From Dipteronia dyeriana (taxonomy: Eukaryota; Streptophyta; Magnoliopsida; Sapindales; Sapindaceae): DNA of 64,000 nucleotides. Under the pieces are notes generated by a model, which was given only the letters and a program-made list of their open reading frames with translations, was not told the origin of the DNA and did not search any database. Numbering within the stretch: position 1 is the stretch's first letter; every line of letters starts with the position of its first letter. Shown here piece by piece: positions 56,751 through 64,000 of the stretch. Where the stretch lies: positions 67,505,253-67,569,252 of the forward strand of contig CM065297.1 of NCBI GenBank assembly GCA_032871835.1, written 5' to 3'. A program made the position numbers and the translations under genes.

Positions 56751-57720
56751 TCACCCGGTCCATAACTCATACGATGTTTTAGGAACCGACTTAGATGGTA
56801 CATCGTTTAGTATGTACATTGCGGTTTGTAAATCATATCCACACAAAAAATTAGGGAGCGTCATAGACCTAACTATATCCAAAAGAGTTCTATTTCTCCC
56901 TTTTGCCGCCCCATTTTGTTGAGGTGTGCCTAATGTAGAAAAATGATAAATTATCCCATTATCAATAAGATATTGCTGAAACTCACCAGATAGATATTCT
57001 CTACCATGATCAGACCTCAAGATTTTTATGCGTTTCTCAAGCTGATTTCCTACTTCAACTTTAAATGCTTTTAACAAATCAAAAGCATCCGACTTATGTC
57101 TCATGAGATACACATAGCCAAATCTTGAGTGATCATCCGTGAAAGTAATGAAGTACTCATATCCACCTCTAACTTGAATGCTCATAGGTCCGCACACATC
57201 AGTGTGTATCAATCCTAAACATTCGATGGCTTTTGTGCCTTTGGTCATAAACGACCTTTTGGTCATTTTACCTTCCAAACAAGATTCACAAGTTGATAGA
57301 TCATCAACCTTTAAGTCACTTAGAGGTCCATCACATACCAATCTTTTAATCCTATTAAGGTTAATATGACAAAGGCACAAATGCCATAGGCAGGTTTCCT
57401 CTTTTGATAATTTTACTCTTTTATGATTATGTTCCGTTGATTCCGTGTCTAACAAGTGAGAGATATTTATATGCAAATAGAATAAACCATTTTCCAATGT
57501 ACCTTTGCAAATAATTTTTTTATTCTTACTAATAATAAAACCTTTTATTAAAAGTAACCGAATATCCAAATTTATTTAGATAAGAGACCGAAATTAAATT
57601 CCTCTTGAATTGTGGTACATAATAAACGTTTATTAAATCTAAATGCATATAAGAATCTAAATTGATTCTAATATCTCCCACTACACTGGTAGACACCAAT
57701 GCTCCATTGCCTAAATACAA
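56751..57720 (-). pseudogene. Copia-6 pre-integrase and integrase, best-preserved IN
   Basis: Frames 57529-57720 (LGNGALVSTSVVGDIRINL, NVYYVPQFKRNLISVSYL) and 56751-57569 give a nearly complete IN: GTLENGLFYLHINISHLLD, the HHCC finger (HLCLCHINLNRIKRL, CESCLEGK), HTDVCGPMSIQ (first Asp), FTDDHSRFGYVYLM, RSDHGREYLSGEFQQYLID and GTPQQNGAAKGRNRT. The third catalytic acid, Glu in Copia-2 (GVAEK), is Lys here (AAK), so strand transfer would be abolished even in this open copy. Confidence 0.88.
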
Positions 57721-58509
57721 GTTGAATTCATTCTTATTCAGTCGATTCCTTTAACTCTTTTCACCATAAAAGAGACACTTCCCTTTGATCTTGGTTACTT
57801 TCTTGGTCTCCTTCTAAGAAGGCCAAAATTGCTTTTTCTTCTGTTGTTTACTGACCTTCTAACGGCTCTTATCAGTAGCAACTTTACAAACCATATGAAT
57901 CTCTTGACCCTAACTTTTCACAATGATCTTCTCGATGCTTTGATCATCTTGTATCTGGGCATACAAGATGTTTTCCTTATTGTTCAAGGTGTAGTCCAAC
58001 TTGAACTGATCAAAGGAATCCGATAGTGAGTTGACAATCATGTCAATTTTTGTCTCACCATCTATCTCAACACCATTCAGTTCAACTATATTGAGACGTG
58101 CTATGACTTTCATCATGTGATCTTTCACACCATGTCCATGTTTCATCCTAAGATTCTTAAAGCAGTCACTGCCTCTCTCTCTTAGTCGTCCTAGACCTCA
58201 TAGCGACCATCTCCTCTGGAGACATCATTATATCGACATCAGTCTCCATTCCTTCATGTTGCTGTTGTAACACGTCGGAGATGGTGGCAATAATGTAATG
58301 TACATTTAGCCATATCTTCTGAAGACTCCCACTGCTGATGCTCTTCTCTTTGCTCCTGAGTAGATTCATTAGTAGGAGTAGGTGGTTTAGGAGTATACAT
58401 AATGAACTTATACTTTTCAGCTTACAACAACAACCCAATATTCCTTTTCCATATGACATAATTATCATCAGTTAAAGTATTATCTTTTAGGATATTGATT
58501 AGGGGTCAT
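57721..58509 (-). pseudogene. Copia-6 gag remnant and protease-less junction
   Basis: ATG at the complement of 58507-58509, with a frameshift soon after. 58166-58468 and 57910-58146 hold the GAG body (KDHMMKVIARLNIVELNGVE, NSLSDSFDQFKLDYTLNNKE). At 57721-57800 the strand reads KKVTKIKGKCLFYGEKS, a stop, then RNRLNKNEFN and LYLGNG. A knuckle begins (C-x2-Y-G-E-K) but its second half and the whole protease catalytic block are missing. Confidence 0.82.
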
Positions 58510-59505
58510 GATTTCTTTTTAATAACAAAAATTATATAAGTAAACAATCATGATATAGCACTTTTGAATATTTATCTTGAATTAAATAAAATAATTCAAT
58601 CGTAAAAATTCAACGGTGATCCAACTCCCATAAATGTCACACCTCATTTGGGAGTACGCACCATTTACATAACAACCACCGTTTTCTATTTTAGCCTTGC
58701 AATTTTATTAACAAGAACTCTTGGGAGGATATTGATAAAATTACATTGTGTGTGTTACCAAGTTATCGAGCTTCAATATAATCCCTTACGAACATTGCAA
58801 TATTTACAACAAATATAAATAGCTTCAATTTCGGTCCATCCTAGAAAAGCAAGTAAATTACATATGTTTTGGAATACAAAAAACTCCTTTCTTGGCGAAC
58901 AAGTCTTCACCCGACCTTCATCGTTCGGACTCTCTCGGCTGCCTCCCATGGGCGTACGCACCCTTGGCCCTTACCCATAGGGGTGCGAATGCCACAAATC
59001 CATAAAGGGCTGCCATGTGCAGCCCATGGCTTTCATAGGGCTGCCGTGTGCAGCCGATCGCACAACAAACGTGGCTGCGTGCTCATCGCACGCACGTTCG
59101 TTGTTATGGCTCGCACGGTCCCAAACTTGTTCCGGTTGCTCTAATTCTTCAAACCTTCTAGTCTTCGATACTTGAATGTATTACAAAAGAAGTTTAATAA
59201 TAAAATAGTGCAGTTTTTTTTATTACAACAACAAAAATAAAAAAACATTAGAAACTATCAAGAAAAAAATTATGGCGATGATAGACCACACATCAAGTTA
59301 CAATCCGAAAACAAAATTACATTGAAATTCTAGGACCAAAATTGAGCAACAACAAACCATATATAAAACATATATATATCCATACATTCCAATGTAAATA
59401 TATATGCGAATACATAGAGTGTCATCTCTTTCTAAAACGTGCATATATACAATAAAAAGAAAAAGATTCACGAACACATACATCAATTAATCAAGGGTAC
59501 AACCA
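58510..59505 (-). other. Copia-6 leader with GC-rich stem-loop cluster
   Basis: Non-coding. The GC-rich island 58890-59110 contains three perfect hairpins: GGGCTGC-CATGT-GCAGCCC (59007-59025), GGCTGC-CGTGT-GCAGCC (59039-59055) and TGCGTGC-TCATC-GCACGCA (59076-59094). The third has a counterpart in the Copia-5 leader (44415-44432). Possible RNA dimerisation/packaging or translation-control structure (inference). Confidence 0.65.
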
Positions 59506-59518
59506 GCATCTGATACCA
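59506..59518 (-). other. Copia-6 primer-binding site
   Basis: The element strand reads TGGTATCAGATGC, two bases inside the 5' LTR; one difference from the Copia-5 site after TGGTATCAGA. Confidence 0.9.
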
Positions 59519-59520
59519 AT

Positions 59521-60277
59521 TGTAGAGAAAAAAAACCACTCGCAGCGGAAGCGTGAGAAAATTTATGAAATTTGGGTTTGCGTATATATAAAAAAATTTC
59601 CCTTTTAAATAACAAGAATCTTAACCCTAGATTAATTGATATATATATAAAAGTGTCGTACCTTTTTCTCGTGACAATTCAACAAGCGTCGAATTGATTC
59701 CGTAAGATCTTCCAATCCAATCACGAACGTGAATCACCTAGGAGTGTGGGCTCCCTTTCTTCAAATTGTATACCTGAGGATGGAAACAAACAAAATCTAT
59801 TTCTTTGTTAGTTACAATATCCTCCAAGAGAAAAATCAAGAACGTCCTGCCACTTGTGGATTATCAATCAATTTGATTGAAACTCGCGTGAACCTTGATT
59901 CGATGTTGTACACAAAACCCTTTTGATGTAAAGGATACTAGTACTATTGAAAACAAAAAACGTTCTCTTTTTCTCTTTTCTCCTTGGCCGAATTCTACAC
60001 CCTATAACTTAGAGTTGATTGAATTTTGTCTAGAGTAAAATACTAAATTTTTCCCTCTCAAAATTATCTCTTGTCAAGTGAAATTATCTCTTAGAAAAGC
60101 CTTAGGTTGGCCCAAATTTTACTCTAAGAAATCATAGGGCTGGCCGAAATTCTCAAGGGTATATATATAGGATTACAAATCCTTTCCTAAGAAGGATTTA
60201 CTTGGTTGGCAAGAATCCTTTACTTAGGTGGATTTATTTGGTAGTTAAGAATCCTTTTCTTAGAGGAATTCTATCCT

Positions 60278-60333
<56 letters not shown>

Positions 60334-61971
60334 CTGGCTAAAATTCATAAGAATATATATTAGGATCACAAATCCTTTCCTAAGAAGAATTTACTTGGTT
60401 GTTAAGAATCATTTCCTTATGTGGATTTACTTGGTGGTTATGAATCCTTTTTCTAAATGAATTCTATCCTATACCAAGACTCCTAATCCAACTCAATAGT
60501 GTATTTGTAACCATATTAAAGACTTCCTAATTTGATTAGATAAATAATTCCTTTTATTTATCTACTAATCAAATATAATCTTTAAAATTAATTATACTAC
60601 CAACAGTAGTATAATTTTAGGAGACCATCTCCTACTAGGAAAAAGATTTTGACTTCTAATTAAATAATTAAATAATTTCCATTTAATTAAATAATAAAAT
60701 AATAAAAAATATAATTAAGCTATTATAAATAGCCTTGCCGCCCATACCATATATATGGGCCATATATTATTTTTCTTATTTTATTAAATCCATTAGACCT
60801 TAATAAAAAAGTCCACATGTGAACTAGACCTATTCTTACAAAAAGAAACAAGTTAACATGCCTTAATACAATTCTAGAAGGACCCCTAAATTGGTCCAGT
60901 AGAATATATCAAGTGATCCATGCAAGTTCATGTGGATTGGGGATCTTGGCGGGCTATCTAAATTTAAGCTCCAATAGACATAACCCAATCACAATCAACA
61001 AATGATTCACTTAGGTCCGAATTATTTAATTTTAGTTCATTCCAATAAAGAACTAAAATTGAACTTTAAATAAAGATAGAATAAGTTGATGTTACTCATT
61101 CATACCCTAGACAACCTTATTGGAGAAAGTGTATCATCTTGAAGAATACCAGCAATCGCCAAGAGCTCATAGACCGCCTATAACTCACCAAGTTACCATA
61201 TTTACTCATATGACCACATTTGGAACTTTGATATTTTGACTTGTCCAGAAGCCATGTTTCAATAGATACTATTGAAAACTTAACGTTAAGATTTAATATC
61301 CAATACCTCAAAACATCCGTATGATGATGTTCTACTTTCATTTAATAAACGGAGTCACGATGTCCATATCTATAAATGAAGTCCTCTATAGATTAACTAA
61401 TGAATACCACTAAACTTTCGAAGATAGACTATGTTATATAATTGTACTCAATGATAGCTCAAATGATAACACTTGCAATCATAAGTCCATAATTTATCTA
61501 AGGATTGAGATAGACTCTCCGATTGTCTTCAAATGAAAAACTTTTATCTATTGACGGTTCTAGATAAAGTATTTCATTGTGATCCGATTCAATGCACCTA
61601 ATGCACTAGATTCTTTTCCCCAAAGACACCACACTTTGATGAATTTAGACTCATCATAACACATTTGATCCCACTCAAATGCTAGCAAAATAATCTACAA
61701 CTTTAACAAGATAAAGATGCCCAACCTTTATCTTAAGTTGTGAATATTATTCAAGACTAACTAAAGAATTGTGTCTACCTCATACATATCTAAATGTATG
61801 AACAATTCTTCTTTTCTTATAGTCTTTTGACCTTATGATTATTTACTTTTGACAATTATAATAATTAAACTATAAATGCTATAATATTTGTTAAAGTAGA
61901 AATCACTTTAGTAATATGAAAAGATTGTCAACTACATTATTATGCTCTTGCTATCGAGCATAATCCTAACA
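59521..61971 (-). repeat. Copia-6 5' LTR (2451 bp)
   Basis: TGTAGAGAAAAAAAACCACT to ATAATCCTAACA. It carries the duplicated promoter block 60137-60470 with about 25 TA units (60280-60330). It is adjacent to the PBS and, on the outer side, to the CAAAC TSD. Confidence 0.92.
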
Positions 61972-62291
61972 CAAACGTTCTTGGGTTTTCTCTAGGAGGA
62001 TTATTGTGACTAACAAAAGAAAAAGTTTTTTTTTCCATCCTCAAGTATACAATTCAAAGAAAGGTACCCACACTCCTACGTGATTCATGTTCTTTAATGG
62101 ATTGGAATATCTCATGGATTTAATCCGGTGCATCTTGAATCGTCACGAAAAAAATGTACGATACTTTTATTATATGTTAATTAATCAATAGATAACATAA
62201 CAACTAGCGTCCATGGTGGATATTAATCAAGGAAATATTTTGAAATATACCAATCAAATTTTTTGCTTCCGTCGCATGTTATTTTCCTACA

Positions 62292-63328
62292 GTTGGACTA
62301 GGTCCCACCTAATTGTTAACATAACAACCAGCGTTTTCAGTTTTAGCCTTGCGATTTTAGTAACAAAAACTCTTGGAAGGATATCAATAAAATCACATTG
62401 AGTGTGTTACCAAGTTATCGACCTTTAATATATTCCCTCTTGAATTTCCCTCTTTTGAGAGTAGATATCGATTGAGTTAATTGTCAAGTCTATCCTTGTA
62501 AGGAAGCATCGTGCTAAATACCATTCATGAATACCCTTAGGGGGTTATCACATGAAACAGAAAGCTCAAATAAACTTGGAGGCCGTAGGTGTTCCAAAAC
62601 ACCTTCTCTTACTCGATTGTTTAAGGCGTGTTATAGAATTCCAAATAATGATTTACCAAGTTATCTAGATGCCAATTAGATACCTAAATCATTCAATGCA
62701 TGCTCATACCAAAAGAGATATATGAGTGACACACCTATTCTATATGACATGTTATCAAACAATGACAAACATTGCAATATTTATGAAAAAGTAATAGCCA
62801 CAAATCTGGTCCGTCCTAGAAAAATAAGTAAATTACATTTGCTTGAAATACAAAACCCTAAACCTAACTTGGCATGCAAGTCATCAAGCGGTTCACCATC
62901 CAAAGGTTTCGTATCTGGGCACTTGCACGACCGAACCCTTGTGCGACTACTCTGGGTTACTTTGTTGCTACTTTTTCTACTTCGAATTCTTCTATTCTTC
63001 GATTCTTCGAAAATTGAATTTATTACAACATTTCTTTTTATTACAACAACAAAATAATAAAATAAAACCTTAGCAACTACCAATAAGGAAATTATGGTGA
63101 TGATAGGCCACCCTTCTTTTCTTAATTTCAAAACAAAAATACTGAAATTCAAGGACAAAAATTGAGCACTAACAAATCATATTAAAAAACATATATAATA
63201 TATATAACCATACATTCCAATGTATATGCGAATGCCTAGAGAGTCGTCTCTTTCTAAAACATGCATATTTACATTAAAAAGAAATAGATTCACGTACATA
63301 TACATTAATTAATCAAGGGTACAACCTG
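62292..63328 (-). other. Copia-3 leader, PBS-proximal part
   Basis: Continuation of the leader interrupted at 40800: GTTGGACTAGGTCCCACC matches the inverse of 45150-45170. It holds a moderately GC-rich stretch (62880-62960) where Copia-5 and Copia-6 have their stem-loop island, but I do not see the same perfect hairpins. Frames of 62-125 codons here are not shared by the other leaders. Confidence 0.78.
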
Positions 63329-63340
63329 CCTCTGATAACA
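63329..63340 (-). other. Copia-3 primer-binding site, degenerate
   Basis: The element strand reads TGTTATCAGAGG where the functional site is TGGTATCAGAGC, next to the LTR end. Confidence 0.8.
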
Positions 63341-63342
63341 AT

Positions 63343-64000
63343 TGTAGGAAAAATCGCACAGCGAAAGCGAAAAAAGGGTTTGGTATATTTCAAAAAAAAA
63401 TCCTTTAAAAGAATAAACCTTAACCCTTGATTAATTAAATTGTAATAAAAGTATCGTACATTTTTCTCATGACGATTGAAGTTAGCCGAATTTAATTCGT
63501 AAGATCTTCAAATCCAATCACGAACGTGAATCACCTAGGAGTGTGGCCTCCCTTTCTTTTAATTGTATACCTGAGGATGGAAACAAACAAAATATTTTTC
63601 TTTTTTTAGTCACAATAATCCTCCTAGTGAATACCCAAGAAGGTTTGGTCATTTGTGAATTATCAATCTATTTGATTGAAACTTGTGTGAACCCGATTCA
63701 ATTTTTGTACACAAAACCCTTTTCATGTAAAGGATACTAGTGCACAAATGAAAACAAAATTGTTCCTCTTTTCTCTATGCTAGGTCGAATTCTACATACA
63801 CCTATCTTAGAGTTGGACAAATTTATCTAGAGCAAGAACCGAATTTTTCTTCACTCAAAATTCTAAGGTTCCAAAACCTCTCTAGGCCAAAATCTCTCTT
63901 GGATTTCTTATAGCTTGGCCGAATTCTACAAGCACACATATATCGGTGTCCAAATCCTCTCCTAAAGAGGATTTACTTGGTGGGCAAGAATCCTCTCTCT
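63343..64000 (-). repeat. Copia-3 5' LTR, cut by the window edge
   Basis: Starts TGTAGGAAAAATCGCACA and aligns with 32092-32790, including the sites around GGATTTCTTATAGCTTGGCC. The TATA-region microsatellite is short here (63932-63943). Confidence 0.9.

Larger units (their letters stand above)
48505..61971 (-). mobile_element. Copia-6, minus strand, paired LTRs and TSD CAAAC, mosaic interior
   Basis: The two LTRs (48505-50944 and 59521-61971) share a promoter-region duplication and a (TA)n tract found in no other LTR here. CAAAC lies on both outer sides (48500-48504 and 61972-61976). The right half is ordinary copia: PBS 59506-59518, leader, gag, integrase to about 56230. The left half is not: in place of RT, RNase H and PPT there is Gypsy-C (50945-54927) and two copia LTR pieces in opposite orientations. 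Confidence 0.85.
40801..62291 (+). mobile_element. Copia-4 composite block (TSD GTTGG)
   Basis: Starts TGTTAGGATTATGC at 40801 and ends TTTTCCTACA at 62291. GTTGG flanks both sides (40796-40800 and 62292-62296), interrupting the Copia-3 leader. Contents: an LTR piece (LTR positions 1 to about 896), then Copia-5, then LTR sequence from about position 640 to the end, itself split by Copia-6. Either Copia-5 inserted in the Copia-4 LTR and both lost material, or one element gained a partial LTR duplication; the window cannot decide. Confidence 0.8.
47131..62291 (+). repeat. Copia-4 3' LTR, 5'-truncated and split by Copia-6
   Basis: Pieces 47131-48504 and 61977-62291 are plus-strand LTR sequence from about LTR position 640 to the end. 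They join exactly at the CAAAC that flanks Copia-6: GTGACCAAAC on the left, CAAACGTTCTTGGG on the right, as in the intact LTR at 43662-43682. The end TTTTCCTACA is followed by the GTTGG TSD. Confidence 0.85.
16488..64000 (-). mobile_element. Gypsy-B, Ty3/gypsy element, minus strand, continues past right edge
   Basis: The 3' LTR (16488-22812) is followed by a PPT (22813-22826), a non-coding tail, a plant-transposon ORF (25464-29135), an LTR-like spacer, a coiled-coil/knuckle frame, a protease remnant and a gag-linker remnant ending at 32091, where Copia-3 begins. The 5' LTR is not in the window because Copia-3 runs off the right edge. No RT or IN lies between protease and PPT. If Gypsy-B entered the Gypsy-A LTR cleanly, the flank ATACG (16483-16487) should reappear after its 5' LTR. 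Confidence 0.75.
32092..64000 (-). mobile_element. Copia-3, Ty1/copia element spanning from 32092 past the right edge
   Basis: The 3' LTR 32092-34617 is paired with a 5' LTR starting at 63343. Both read GGATTTCTTATAGCTTGGCC in the same position (near 32629 and 63900) and both begin TGTAGGAAAAAT. The internal order on the minus strand (leader, gag, IN, RT, RNase H, PPT) is interrupted by solo LTR 4 (35388-37680) and by the Copia-4 block (40801-62291). Leader sequence stops at GTTGG (40796-40800) and resumes at GTTGG (62292). Confidence 0.88.

Noticed and set aside
58869..59144. 91-codon plus-strand frame in a GC-rich island, looking like a possible host exon
   Set aside because: It lies in the Copia-6 leader and the frame is not conserved in the matching Copia-5 leader (44390-44580).
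55125..61976. Reading 55130-61971 as the full Copia-6 element
   Set aside because: Left flank TGAAC does not match right flank CAAAC, whereas CAAAC at 48500-48504 does and the host LTR resumes correctly there.
62781..63158. 125-codon minus-strand frame
   Set aside because: Located in the Copia-3 leader between PBS and gag; no resemblance to a known domain and no counterpart in the other leaders.

Overview
The window is repeat-filled nuclear DNA of a flowering plant, probably a eudicot and probably pericentromeric or other heterochromatin. The evidence is a dense nest of plant-type LTR retrotransposons: Ty1/copia copies primed from initiator tRNA-Met and Ty3/gypsy (Athila-like) copies primed from tRNA-Asp, AT-rich decayed sequence, and no recognisable host gene, tRNA or rRNA. 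Every protein-like stretch I can identify is retrotransposon GAG, protease (PR), integrase (IN), reverse transcriptase (RT), RNase H or a transposon-associated plant ORF. All carry stops, frameshifts or deletions.

The layout can be read as insertions inside insertions, using LTR ends (TG...CA), primer-binding sites (PBS), polypurine tracts (PPT) and 5-bp target-site duplications (TSD). Gypsy-A (minus) runs from the left edge to its PBS at 9566-9583 and its 5' LTR from 9587. Inside it lie Copia-1 (minus, 2312-8555, rearranged) and Copia-2 (plus, 9966-15956, TSD AGGAA). Gypsy-B (minus) entered the Gypsy-A LTR at 16487/16488 and runs past the right edge. Its 3' LTR (16488-22812) holds a solo copia LTR (16937-21528, TSD TTGGA), which itself holds another solo LTR (17775-20067, TSD AAATA). 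A third solo LTR (25860-28182, TSD AAAAC) splits Gypsy-B's plant-transposon ORF.

Copia-3 (minus, from 32092 past 64000) sits in Gypsy-B's gag region. It holds a plus-strand solo LTR (35388-37680) and, in its leader, the composite Copia-4 block (40801-62291, TSD GTTGG). That block contains Copia-5 (plus, from 41697, with a clear tRNA-Met PBS) and Copia-6 (minus, 48505-61971, TSD CAAAC). The interior of Copia-6 is a mosaic that includes Gypsy-C (50945-54927).

All copia copies belong to one family with unusually long LTRs (about 2.2-2.5 kb). Its LTRs carry palindromic boxes just upstream of a TATA box. The four copies that keep the gag-IN junction all lack a recognisable protease active site. 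The gypsy copies share GC-rich stem-loops in their LTRs. Gypsy-A and Gypsy-B share an odd gene order in which a coiled-coil plus zinc-knuckle reading frame follows the protease where RT would be expected. No CRISPR array, operon or gene cluster was seen. The interest lies in retrotransposon architecture and the readable insertion history.
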